From Clostridia bacterium (lineage in GTDB: Bacteria; Bacillota; Clostridia; Oscillospirales; Acutalibacteraceae): a stretch of DNA of 64,000 bases. The stretch is taken from the NCBI GenBank assembly GCA_017631795.1, contig JAGBSO010000016.1, positions 62,001-126,000 of the forward strand, read 5' to 3'. The notes beneath the pieces are model-generated. The model did not search any database, was not told where the DNA came from, and saw nothing but the letters and a program-made list of their open reading frames with translations. The position numbers were made by a program, and so were the translations under genes. Shown one piece after another: positions 26,042 to 36,100 of the stretch. Positions within the stretch are counted from its first letter, which is position 1. Each line of letters begins with the position of its first letter.

Positions 26042-26922
26042 TGTATTATCTCGGTATTGACGGCGGCGGTACAAAAACCGTTGCTGCCGTGTCTGATGAA
26101 AACGGCAATATTGTGCTGAAAAAAACAGGCAGAACAATAAATTTCTATTCAGTCGGAATGGATACTGCAAGACTAAATCTTGAAGCACTCATAAACGACA
26201 TCGGCATAGCTCAGTTTGACGCAGCATTTATCGGATGCTCTGCCCTTGACTGTGAAGCTGATGAAGAGCTTACTGCAAAACTCTGCAACGGAATCATAAA
26301 TGCAAAAAAAATCAGAATGCACAGCGATGTATATATCGCACTTAAATCAGTCACCGCTGAAAAATGCCCTTGCGTTGCAATCTGCGGTACAGGCTCAATT
26401 GCGGCAGGTGAAGATGAAGACGGAAATATCCATGTAACAGGCGGTTGGGGACATATTTTAGGCGATGAAGGCTCAGCTTATTCAATTGCGCTGACAGCAC
26501 TCAAATCCTGTTGCACCCTGAGTGATAAAGATGAAAAAACACGTCTTCTTGATTCTGCAAATGAATTTTTCGGAGTGGATGATTTCAGAAAAGCCATCGA
26601 CATCATCTATTCTCCCGACATGACAAAAGACAGACTTGCCCGTTTTGCTTCGGTTGTGGGGTATCTTGCCGACGAAGGCGATGAAACTGCACAATCCGTT
26701 ATGATACATGAATCCATACGTTTTGCTGCCCCTGTACACTACCTTCTGCAGAAAGTAAAAAATTGCGATATTCTCGGTCTTTACGGCGGTGTTTTTTTGC
26801 ACAACAGAATTTTCAGGGAACGATTCTGTGAGCTTATAAGCAACGGACACCCTGACCTTACAATAAAGCTTATTGATACACCGCCCGAAGAAACTGCGGC
26901 AACACTTGCGAGGAATCTTTAA
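26041..26922 (+). CDS. BadF/BadG-type ATPase, probable N-acetylglucosamine kinase
   Basis: The ATG overlaps the previous stop by one base (TAATG). The 293-residue protein has the actin-like ATPase motifs of the eukaryotic-type GlcNAc kinase family: YYLGIDGGGTKT (phosphate-1), AICGTGSIAAG (phosphate-2) and GGWGHILGDEGSAYSIA. It should phosphorylate GlcNAc or a similar amino sugar with ATP in the cytoplasm. The neighbouring GH84 enzyme, which releases terminal N-acetylglucosamine, supports GlcNAc as the substrate. Confidence 0.88.
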   Translation: MYYLGIDGGGTKTVAAVSDENGNIVLKKTGRTINFYSVGMDTARLNLEALINDIGIAQFDAAFIGCSALDCEADEELTAKLCNGIINAKKIRMHSDVYIALKSVTAEKCPCVAICGTGSIAAGEDEDGNIHVTGGWGHILGDEGSAYSIALTALKSCCTLSDKDEKTRLLDSANEFFGVDDFRKAIDIIYSPDMTKDRLARFASVVGYLADEGDETAQSVMIHESIRFAAPVHYLLQKVKNCDILGLYGGVFLHNRIFRERFCELISNGHPDLTIKLIDTPPEETAATLARNL

Positions 26923-27659
26923 TGAAAAAATATCTTGAATACATAGAAAACGTAAAAACAATAATAGAAAAAATATCTGCAGACGGTGCAGAAAGCATTG
27001 AAAAAGCTGCAGAGCTTTTTGCATCCACACTCATTCAGGGCAGACGCATATATCTTTTCGGCACAGGTCATTCACATATGCTCGCAGAAGAGCTGTTTTA
27101 CAGAGCTGGCGGTCTTGTGAATATTCAGCCCGTGCTTATTCCCGAATTGATGCTTCATATTTCCGCATCAGAAAGCACGGTTGCAGAGCGTGAAGAAGGC
27201 ATTGCAGAAAAAATCTTCACAGAATATGCAATGAAAGAAAACGACACCGTTGTTATCATTTCAAATTCAGGCAGAAACGGTGTTATTGTTGACATGGCTC
27301 TGCTGTGCAAAGAAAAAGGTCTCAATGTGATAGCTCTTACAAACATTGAGCATACTTTTTCAAGTGCATCAAGACACAAAAGCGGAAAAAGACTCTGCGA
27401 GATTGCAGACACAGTGCTTGATAACGGTGGCTGTGTGGGTGATGCATGCATAGAAATCGACGATATAGAAGGCAGAATCTGCCCAACATCAACCGTCTGC
27501 GGTGCACTCATACTCAATGCGGTTGTTGCAGAAGCTGTTAATATCTGCGCAAAACAAGGTTTTCATCCCGACCATTTCGCAAGTTCAAATATTGACGGCG
27601 GTGATGAAATAAACAACCTGTTCGTAGAAAAATACAAAAAGGAGATAAAACACCTGTGA
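26922..27659 (+). CDS. SIS-domain protein, UPF0309 type
   Basis: The 245-residue protein overlaps the kinase gene by one base. It is a sugar-isomerase (SIS) domain protein with GTGHSHMLAEELFYRAGG, ISNSGRNGV and SRHKSGKRL, the set seen in the UPF0309 family. SIS proteins bind phosphosugars and act as isomerases, etherases or regulators. Here it follows a GlcNAc-type kinase, so it probably acts on the phosphorylated amino sugar. Whether it isomerises, deaminates or senses it is not known; classical NagA/NagB are not in this window. Confidence 0.85.
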   Translation: MKKYLEYIENVKTIIEKISADGAESIEKAAELFASTLIQGRRIYLFGTGHSHMLAEELFYRAGGLVNIQPVLIPELMLHISASESTVAEREEGIAEKIFTEYAMKENDTVVIISNSGRNGVIVDMALLCKEKGLNVIALTNIEHTFSSASRHKSGKRLCEIADTVLDNGGCVGDACIEIDDIEGRICPTSTVCGALILNAVVAEAVNICAKQGFHPDHFASSNIDGGDEINNLFVEKYKKEIKHL

Positions 27660-29296
27660 TTTACCCTGTACCTCAGAAAAATAATCTGTGCGGAGCATCG
27701 GTCAGCATTTCATCGGTAAAAATCTGCGGTGAATTCAGACCTCTTGCTGAAAAAATACTCACGGAATACGGTATCTGCTGTGACGGTGATTTTCCCGTTG
27801 AAATAAAAGTTTGTGACAGCAGAAAAACAACATATATCGAAGAGCTTGCAAGGCTCAGCAACGAAAAATATTTCATCACAGCTGACGAAAACTCAGTAAC
27901 AATCGAAGCTTCATGCCGCAAAGGTGTTTTCCGTGCAGTACATACACTTGCAAAACTGATAAAAAAAGATGAACTCAGGACAGGCACTCTCGAAGACTAT
28001 CCCATGTTCACAAGAAGAGGATATATCGAAGGTTTTTACGGACCTACATGGAAGCAGGAAAAACGTCTTTCCGTCATGAAACTTATGGCGGCAAACGGAA
28101 TGAACTGTTTTTACTATGCACCGAAGGATGACGAATACCACAGAGCAAAGTGGCGTGATGTCTACCCCGAAAAAGAACTTTCAGAGCTAAAAATTCTTTT
28201 TGACACAGCGGCAGAAAATGAACTTGAAGTCTGCTGGTGCTTAGGCCCCGGACTTACATACAGATACACCGGTGAATCTGATTTTGATGCACTTATCGCA
28301 AAGTACATGAATGTGTATTCAATCGGTGTCAGAAATTTCGGTCTGTTGCTTGATGACATCCCCTCCGATTTCCAGTATGACGAAGATTCAGCAGCTTATG
28401 ACAGCATTGTTGATGCCCACATTGCTCTTATAAACAGAGTTTTCGATGCACTCAGAGCAATCGATTCATCAATAACTCTCACAGTATGCCCCACTCAGTA
28501 TTTCGGCGAATGTGATGATTATTACATAAGCAAATTCGGCAAAGGTCTGCCGCAGGAAATAAAGATTTTCTGGACAGGAAGAGAAATCTGCTCCACTTTC
28601 CTTACCTGCCGTGAAGCAGATGATTTCACCGCAGCAACAGGTCACAAACCCCTTTACTGGGACAATTACCCCGTCAACGATGCAGAAATGTTCCACGAAA
28701 TGCATCTCGGACCCGTAAAAGGCAGAGACAAGGAGCTTTTCAGACACAGTGAAGGTCTTATTTCAAACGTTATGGAATATGCCGAATGTTCAAAAATCCC
28801 ACTTATGACAATTGCCGATTATCTCTGGAATCCCGCTGCGTATGACTGCGACAAATCCCTTGAAAATGCTCAGAGTGAAATTCTGGGAGAAAATGCTGAG
28901 ATTTTCAAATACATCGCAGACCATCTGTGTGTTTCCTGCGTTTCACGTTACGGCTCGGCACTTATGAGCGAAATACTCTCACATCTGAGTTTTCTTATGG
29001 CAACGGGTGAAACAGAAAAAGCTGTTGCGGAATTCAGAGAATACAATGCAAAAATGCGTGAATGTCTTTCAGTCGTCAGCGACACATCAGTTGAACTTTT
29101 TGCAGAAATCAGCAAATGGGTCAGAAAATTCTCCATGTGCTGCGATGTGCTTGATGCAATTCTTGCAGTGTGGGAAAACAACACTCCCGACAACAAAGCA
29201 AATCTTGCAGTGATGATTGACAGATATAATCAGGATGCTGTTGTGCTTGCAGGTTTCTGCCTGAGAGAAACTGCAGAAAAAACTCTTGAAATGTAA
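27656..29296 (+). CDS. GH84-family beta-N-acetylglucosaminidase, no signal peptide
   Basis: Start at GTG 27656 overlapping the previous TGA (GTGA), with AAGGAG 12 bases upstream. The 546-residue enzyme has the GH84 catalytic domain: RRGYIEGFYGPTW, MNCFYYAPKDDEYHRAKWRD and FGLLLDDIPSDF with the catalytic aspartate pair (Asp233-Asp234), then YWDNYPVND. GH84 enzymes use the N-acetyl group as nucleophile to release terminal beta-GlcNAc, as in O-GlcNAcase and hyaluronidase-type enzymes. There is no signal peptide, so it acts on an imported substrate. The C-terminal helical part is of the type seen in other bacterial members. Confidence 0.94.
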   Translation: MIYPVPQKNNLCGASVSISSVKICGEFRPLAEKILTEYGICCDGDFPVEIKVCDSRKTTYIEELARLSNEKYFITADENSVTIEASCRKGVFRAVHTLAKLIKKDELRTGTLEDYPMFTRRGYIEGFYGPTWKQEKRLSVMKLMAANGMNCFYYAPKDDEYHRAKWRDVYPEKELSELKILFDTAAENELEVCWCLGPGLTYRYTGESDFDALIAKYMNVYSIGVRNFGLLLDDIPSDFQYDEDSAAYDSIVDAHIALINRVFDALRAIDSSITLTVCPTQYFGECDDYYISKFGKGLPQEIKIFWTGREICSTFLTCREADDFTAATGHKPLYWDNYPVNDAEMFHEMHLGPVKGRDKELFRHSEGLISNVMEYAECSKIPLMTIADYLWNPAAYDCDKSLENAQSEILGENAEIFKYIADHLCVSCVSRYGSALMSEILSHLSFLMATGETEKAVAEFREYNAKMRECLSVVSDTSVELFAEISKWVRKFSMCCDVLDAILAVWENNTPDNKANLAVMIDRYNQDAVVLAGFCLRETAEKTLEM

Positions 29297-29344
29297 ACAA
29301 AATTATGTTAAAAAGTAAATATAAACAGAAAAGGTGGTTTTATC

Positions 29345-31156
29345 ATGAAAAAATTTATTTCATGCCTTCTTGCACTCACTCTCGTGTTTACAATGTTCAC
29401 CATCTGTGCATCAGCTCAGACAAAAGCTGAATGCAACGGTGACTGTGACACATGTCCTTCAATTGTCGTACCCGGTATAGGTCAGTCAAACGTATGGGCG
29501 CTTGACGAAAACGGCGACTATCTTCTTGATGACGACGGAAACAAAATAATGTGTTTCCCTGCTGTTATTGATGTAGGTTCAATCGTTTCAAAGGCTCTTG
29601 TTCCCGCTCTTGTAACTCTTTTCACACAGAAAGATGCAGGTCTTTCAGATGCACTCTGCGATGTTGTCCGTGACGTATTTGCAGTAAACATGTGCGACGA
29701 AAACGGTAAGAATACAGGCAATTTCGAAGTTGAAAAATATCTCTATTCCGTTGCAGAATGTTCAGAATATGAAAAGAAGCAGATCTACAACAACATTCCC
29801 CTTCAGGATTATGCAGAACTGGCAGGCGAAGACCATCTCTACTACTTCGCATACAATTCATTCGGCAACAACTATGACATCGTTACAGAACTTTACAACT
29901 ACATCCAGATGGTAAAGGCAGAAACAGGTCATGACAAGGTAAACATCGTACCCATCAGCATGGGCGGTTCAATTGCAAACGGTCTGTTTGAATACTATCC
30001 CCAGGTTATGAATGACCTTGACAAAGTTGTTTACATCGTTCCCGCACTCAACGGTTCAACAATCGTAGGCGACCTTTACACAAAGAACCTTGCATTCTTC
30101 GATACAGATTTCCTTTACAACGGTTTCCTTGAAGCACTCATGGACGAAGAAGAAGCAAGAATGATTGAAGTTATTGCAAGAATTCTGCCCGACGAAGTTC
30201 TCACAACAGCACTCAGAAAGGCTGCAGACTGCATCGTTGAAGAAGTTGCATCAAACATCACAATGCTCTGGGGTCTTTGTCCCAAGGAATATTACCCCGA
30301 AGCTTCTGCGGCACTTCTCGCTTCAAAACCCGAAATAAAGCGCCAGACAGATATGTTCTATCAGGCTCAGCTCAATTCAGACAAGAACATCCAGACTCTT
30401 GTTGACATGGGCGTTGAAGTTTTCAATATCGTAGATTACGATGTAGCAATGTACCTTGTAGGTAACTCATGGAACAACGACAATGCAGACGGTGTTATCC
30501 ATCTTTCATCAACAGCTATGGGTGTACACAGTGCGATTGTAGGCGAAACTCTCGGTGACGATTATGTTCAGGCAAACACAAGCGTAAACTGTTCAGATCC
30601 CTCACACAACCACATCTCACCTGACAACGTTGTTGACGCTTCAACAGGTCTTCTTCCCGACCATACATTCTATTTTGATGCACAGGGTCACGAACAGACA
30701 GCAAGAAATGATGCTATCATTTCACTTGCAACAGTTCTTCTTGCAACAGACGATGTCAAGGATGTTTACTCAACACCCGACTATCCTCAGTTCAACGCAA
30801 AAAGAGACCCTCGTGCTCTTGTAAACACATATATCCCCGAAGCAAAGGCTGTTGACGCATCAGCTCTGAGTGCAGAAGATGCAGCAGAACTTGCAGCAGC
30901 TATTGAAGAAGCAGAAGCTTTCGTAAACAGCACAGCTTGTTATGAAGGTCAGCAGAAAGAAGTTGAAGACAGACTCATAAACATTCTTGTGAAGATCGGT
31001 GTGAGAGAACCCAAAGTTGAAGAAGAACCCTCAACACTCTTCACAGAAGTCAGCCTCTGGCTCTATGACAACTACGGAACAGACGGTATCTTTGAAGTTC
31101 CCGGACTTATCGCAAAAGTTATCGGCATGCTTATAAAAGGTCTTCTGTTCAAATAA
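29345..31156 (+). CDS. Secreted alpha/beta-hydrolase, lipase-like
   Basis: The ATG follows AAAGGTGG. The 603-residue protein has a signal peptide (residues 1-24), a CNGDCDTCPSIVVPGIGQSN segment resembling the oxyanion loop of lipases, and a nucleophile elbow VPISMGGS with Ser205 (Pro instead of Gly at the first motif place). A candidate catalytic His lies in PDHTFYF or GHEQTA in the second half. The C-terminal 100 residues form helices, the last (GLIAKVIGMLIKGLLFK) strongly amphipathic and possibly membrane-binding. It follows the GH84 gene by 48 bp with no promoter seen between, so it is probably in the same operon. Esterase or lipase action is likely; substrate unknown. Confidence 0.72.
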   Translation: MKKFISCLLALTLVFTMFTICASAQTKAECNGDCDTCPSIVVPGIGQSNVWALDENGDYLLDDDGNKIMCFPAVIDVGSIVSKALVPALVTLFTQKDAGLSDALCDVVRDVFAVNMCDENGKNTGNFEVEKYLYSVAECSEYEKKQIYNNIPLQDYAELAGEDHLYYFAYNSFGNNYDIVTELYNYIQMVKAETGHDKVNIVPISMGGSIANGLFEYYPQVMNDLDKVVYIVPALNGSTIVGDLYTKNLAFFDTDFLYNGFLEALMDEEEARMIEVIARILPDEVLTTALRKAADCIVEEVASNITMLWGLCPKEYYPEASAALLASKPEIKRQTDMFYQAQLNSDKNIQTLVDMGVEVFNIVDYDVAMYLVGNSWNNDNADGVIHLSSTAMGVHSAIVGETLGDDYVQANTSVNCSDPSHNHISPDNVVDASTGLLPDHTFYFDAQGHEQTARNDAIISLATVLLATDDVKDVYSTPDYPQFNAKRDPRALVNTYIPEAKAVDASALSAEDAAELAAAIEEAEAFVNSTACYEGQQKEVEDRLINILVKIGVREPKVEEEPSTLFTEVSLWLYDNYGTDGIFEVPGLIAKVIGMLIKGLLFK

Positions 31157-31169
31157 AACATAACTAAGG

Positions 31170-31209
31170 ATAATGGATGCATCTTTCAGATGTGTCCATT
31201 ATTTTTTTT
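31170..31209 (+). terminator. Terminator ending the ceramidase-like/GlcNAc/lipase operon
   Basis: A 14-bp stem with two G-U pairs (31170-31183 with 31189-31202) and a 5-nt loop is followed by eight T residues. Confidence 0.85.
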
Positions 31210-31265
31210 AAATCTGAAAATCAATTGTTAATAATGTGTTATTTTTAACTTAATATATTTACTTT

Positions 31266-31294
31266 TTGAGCAATTAATGTTAAAATTATACAAT
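31266..31294 (+). promoter_or_regulatory. Promoter for the ceramidase-like/GH38 operon
   Basis: TTGAGC (31266-31271) and TACAAT (31289-31294) are separated by 17 bp, about 37 bp before the start codon. Confidence 0.7.
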
Positions 31295-31330
31295 AAAATA
31301 ATATATATTTTAAGAAAGAGGTTTCTTATT

Positions 31331-33163
31331 ATGAAAAAGCATATATTTGCTGTTATTTCTTTTGTTTTATGTTTCTGTCTGCTTATACCTCCCGTATTTG
31401 CAGTTGCAGAAGAATCAAACGACTATGAATCAGTCACAGAATTTGTAACTGAAGTGCAGGAAGAGGATGTTATATATGAACAGACTCCCTCAAATGCCTT
31501 TTTTACAAAATTTCTTAACAAACTGAGCAATTTTTTCATCAATGATTTCTTAGGAAAATTCCTGAGCAAAATCATTCCCGATTCAATTGCGGTCAAAGAC
31601 TTTGAAAGCTTCAACCTTGATGAATACGGCAATTTCTATGAAGGCAACGAAACTTTTATAGATGAGCCTCAGGGTGATAAGGTATGGAGTCTCGGTTTCG
31701 GTAAAGCTTCCGTGCTTCCCGAAGATTTCAATGAAAAACAGTATGCAAAAGGTGCATATCTTCCTTATGTTTTCGGCAACGCAATGTATAAAGACGATGA
31801 CGGTAATGATGAAAACCTTATGGCAAGAGCAATCGTTATGAATGACGGTTCAGGCAGAGGTAATGTTGTGTTTATTTCAGTTGATGCAATGGGTCTTGCA
31901 AATGCAGACGTAAGACTTATCCGTGAAGGTCTCAAAGAGATTGCTGAAGAATATAACATTGTCAGCATCAACGTTTCATGCACACATATCCACACAGGTA
32001 TTGACTCTCAGGGTGTATGGACAGATCCCCTCGGTTGTATAATCAAAAACTCTTTAAGCAGTTTCACAGGCGAAATCAAATACGGTGTTGAACGTTCATT
32101 TATCGAATCTCTTGTATCAGGTTCAAAAGAAGCTGTTGAAGAAGCACTTGCAGATATGGAAACAGGCGACCTTTATTATTCAGTTGCAGATGCTGAAGAA
32201 TATGTTCATGACAGAACAGCTCCCATATCACTTGACAAAAATCTTTACAAGCTTGAATTTGTACCTTTCAGTGCAGAAGCAACACCCACAATCATTGCAA
32301 CTTTAGGTGTTCATCCCGAATCTTCAAGCTATGACTGGTCAAACGGTGAAAACGGAAAACTCTTTGACGACAAATTCACAGCCGACTTCATCTGGTACAC
32401 AGAAAAGCTTCTCAATTCCGCAGGCTATAACTTCATTTTTATTCAGGGTAATGTTTCCACAGTCACATCATCAAGACACATGACAGGTGACGGTATTGAT
32501 CAGACAGCTCATTACTCCGCAGTCCGTTACGGTTATGAAATCGGTTATATCCTTCTCGGCATGAGCAAGACTCAGGAAGAGAGAATTGCAATCAATGAAG
32601 CAACAGGCGACAAGATGGGCATTGCTCAGTATAACGGCGGTGAAGAATATACAGTATGGTATGAAGATCTTCCTGTTGTTGAAGCAGTCAAGGTAGAACC
32701 TGTTCTCAATATCAGACTCAGCCAGTTCACAGTAAAAATCGAAAACAACATCATCGCACTTCTCGGCAAGACATCTGTTGCTGACAACCTTGTTCTCAAG
32801 GATGATGCAGGCAATTATTACACAGTTTCAGAAGTCGGATATCTTGAAATCGGCGATGAAATGAAAGTATACATGAGCCCCGGTGAAACATTCGGCGAAC
32901 TTCTTTTCGGCGGAGACGGTGCAAAAGGTTTTGAACTCAGCCCCATAAGAGAATACACAGGTGAAGATATCATCATCATGGACCTTATGAACGATGCGGC
33001 AGGTTATGTTGCAAACCCCGAAAATTATGTTCTTGCAGGTCTTCAGTACAACGAAAACTCAGGTGCGAATGACAGCGATACATGGTGTCTTATCTCTTAC
33101 GGTGAAAATGCTGCAACAACATTCATCGGCAACTTCTATAAAATTTTTGACAGCGTAAAATAA
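31331..33163 (+). CDS. Secreted ceramidase-like protein
   Basis: Start at the ATG at 31331 with AGAGG upstream; earlier codons lie in the promoter-leader region. The 610-residue protein has a signal peptide (about residues 1-24), a Phe-rich amphipathic stretch (FFTKFLNKLSNFFINDFLGK, about residues 55-75), then the ceramidase-fold domain with SCTHIHTGIDSQG, GVHPESSS, SPGETFGELLFGG and AGYVANPEN. The serine loop of true ceramidases is replaced by QGNVSTVTSS. It is most similar to the truncated gene at the start of the window. It heads an operon with alpha-mannosidase (21 bp gap) and a further paralogue (14 bp gap). Confidence 0.78.
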   Translation: MKKHIFAVISFVLCFCLLIPPVFAVAEESNDYESVTEFVTEVQEEDVIYEQTPSNAFFTKFLNKLSNFFINDFLGKFLSKIIPDSIAVKDFESFNLDEYGNFYEGNETFIDEPQGDKVWSLGFGKASVLPEDFNEKQYAKGAYLPYVFGNAMYKDDDGNDENLMARAIVMNDGSGRGNVVFISVDAMGLANADVRLIREGLKEIAEEYNIVSINVSCTHIHTGIDSQGVWTDPLGCIIKNSLSSFTGEIKYGVERSFIESLVSGSKEAVEEALADMETGDLYYSVADAEEYVHDRTAPISLDKNLYKLEFVPFSAEATPTIIATLGVHPESSSYDWSNGENGKLFDDKFTADFIWYTEKLLNSAGYNFIFIQGNVSTVTSSRHMTGDGIDQTAHYSAVRYGYEIGYILLGMSKTQEERIAINEATGDKMGIAQYNGGEEYTVWYEDLPVVEAVKVEPVLNIRLSQFTVKIENNIIALLGKTSVADNLVLKDDAGNYYTVSEVGYLEIGDEMKVYMSPGETFGELLFGGDGAKGFELSPIREYTGEDIIIMDLMNDAAGYVANPENYVLAGLQYNENSGANDSDTWCLISYGENAATTFIGNFYKIFDSVK

Positions 33164-33184
33164 AATCAAACAGGGGTATCTGCT

Positions 33185-36100
33185 ATGGCAGACAAAAAGA
33201 AAATCTATACCGCTGCAACTGCTCATCTCGACACTTCATGGCTCTGGAAACTTGAACAGACCATTGATGAATATATTCCCGATACACTCAGAAGAAACTT
33301 TGAATTCTTTGAAAAATATCCTGAATATAAATTCAATTTCGAAGGCAGTTACAGATATGAACTCATAAAAGAGTACTATCCCGAAGAATTTGAAAAAATA
33401 AAAAAATATGTTGCAGAGGGCAGATGGAATCCCTGCGGAGCCTGTTATGAAAACGGCGATGTGAATATTCCGTCTCCCGAAGCTCTTACAAGAAATATCC
33501 TTTACGGAAACGGTTTTTTCAGAAAAGAATTCGGCGTGGAGTCAAACGATATTTTCCTGCCGGACTGTTTCGGCTTCGGAAAGGCTCTTCCCACAGTTGC
33601 GGCTCACTCAGGACTCAAAGGTTTTTCCACAGGAAAACTGTTCTGGGGTTGCTCAGTACCCATTCCGTTTGATAACGGAAGATGGGTCGGTGCAGACGGC
33701 AACGGAATCTGGGCATCGCTCATGCCGTTTTCATACACAACGGTTTTCGGCGGTCTGAAAAAATCAAAAAGAGTGCTTGAAAAACTTGAAAAAAGCAAAA
33801 AGGATGATTTACCTCAGGTGACACTTGCTTATCACGGAATCGGTGACAGAGGCGGTGCACCGCACAAATCATCAGTAAAGAATGTTATAAAAACACAGCG
33901 CAGCAATAAAGAAAACGATACGGAAGTTTATTCGGCATCAACTCAGGAATATTTTGAAATGCTTGATCATCTGCCCGAAGATGTAAAAAGCAGAATGCCC
34001 GTTTATGACGGTGAGTTTCTTCTTACAGCACACGGTGCAGGCAGTTACACATCCAGAAATGTGACAAAAAGATGGAACAGACGAAGCGAACTTCTTGCAG
34101 ATGCTGCAGAAAGATTCTGTTCAGCAGCTTTCGCAAACGGTTTTGCACAGTATCCGTCATACGGACTTGACAAAGCATGGAAAAACGTGATTGCACATCA
34201 TTTTCATGATGACATCACAGGTACATCATTCGAAGAATGTTACATAAGAAGCCACAACGATTACATTCAGGCAATGAATACATTTTCTGCAGAATACACT
34301 GCTGCATGTAAATCAATTTCAGAAAATCTTGATACTTCTTTTGTACAGGGTATTCCGGTTGTTGTTTCAAATCCGTTGCAGACAGCATCTTCACGGAAAG
34401 AAGCAGTCAGTGTTACGGTAAACAGCGGAAGTTTTTACTTCACAGTACACGACAAAGACGGTAACGAAATGCCGTCACAGTCAAAAAAAGTGTCTGATGA
34501 CAAATCTGAAATCACATTCATAGCTTCGGTCGGGTCATGCGGTCTTGCGGTTTATGATGTGAGAGAATCAGATACTCCGTCATCTCTTGCAACAGAGCTT
34601 TCAACAGACGGAAGTTCAATCGAAAACAAATATCTTCTCGTAAAAACAGACGCAAACGGTGACATCTGCAGTATTTATGACAAAACTCTCGGCAAAGAGC
34701 TTCTGAAAAGTCCCGTAAGACTTGCAGTGCTTAACAATACACACAGTTTTGACTGGCCCGCATGGGAGATAAAATATGATGACCTGTGTGAAAAACCGTA
34801 TATGTATGCAGCAAAACCCGAAATCAGAATACATGATAACGGCAGTGCTCTCTGCTCACTTGAAATAACAAAAACTGCAGGAAAATCAACTTTCAGACAG
34901 ATTGTTTCACTGCATGCAGAAAGCCGTTTTGTTTCCGTTTATAACGAAACAGACTGGCGTGAAGAAGCTTCGCTTCTCAAAGCTGAATTCCCGCTGAATG
35001 TGAAAAACAACTCAGCAAATTATGACACGGGAATCGGCTTTGTGAAAAGAAATACAAACACAGAAAAGCTCTGTGAAGTGCCGTCTCAGAAATGGGCAGA
35101 CATCACAGATGAAAACGGTGAATACGGCGTTTCTGTTTTCAGCGATTCAAGGCAGGGTTGGGATAAACCCGATGAATCCACACTAAGATTGACAGTTGCG
35201 CATACACCGCTTGCAAATTACCGCTGGGAATGTTCACAGCATGTTATGGATATGGGGCTCAACCGTTATTCATTTGCTGTTATGGGTCACAAATCCGACC
35301 CGACAGACATCACAGCTTATGCAGATTCATTCTGTCAGCCCATGCACACATTCATAACAGATAAGCATACGGGCATACTCGGCAGAGAATATTCATTTGT
35401 CAGTCTCAGCAACGACAATGTAAGAATTACGGCAGTCAAAAAATCTCAGGAATCCGATTGTATCATTTTCCGTGTTGCAGAGTGCTCAGGATGTGATACC
35501 AATGGAATTGAAGCAAAATTTGCATTACCTGTTGTAAAAGCATTCGAAATCAGCGGTGATGAAAAAGAAAAAGCTCCTGTTTCTTTCTCGGACAATTCGG
35601 TATTCTTTGATATAAAGCATAATGAAATCAGAAGTTTTGCTGTTGTGTTTGAAAAAAAGGAAAGAAAATCAACTGATATTCAGCTGAGTCTCCCCTTCAA
35701 TGCAAAGGGCATAACAACTGATAAAAATTATCACACATCATCACTTAAAAACGGCATTTCACTTCCGAGTGAGATTCTGCCTAAAAAATTCAGCTTTGCA
35801 GGACTTGAATATTCATTCTCTCAGGATGAAAACAACTGCACCGTGTGTGACGGAAGTGAAATTCATGTGCCTGACGGATACAAAAGTGTTCATCTTCTGC
35901 TGACATCACTCGGCGGTGACAAGGATGTGTCATTCAGAAACGGCAACACCATTGTGAATGTAACCGTGCCTGATTGCCATGAAGCACTCGGTCACTGGGA
36001 TATGATGCAGCAAAGAAAAACGGGTTATATAAAAACCGTGCCGCAGGCGCTGACTCTTACTCACACCCACAGCAAAAAAGGCAATATCACGGCAAAACAG

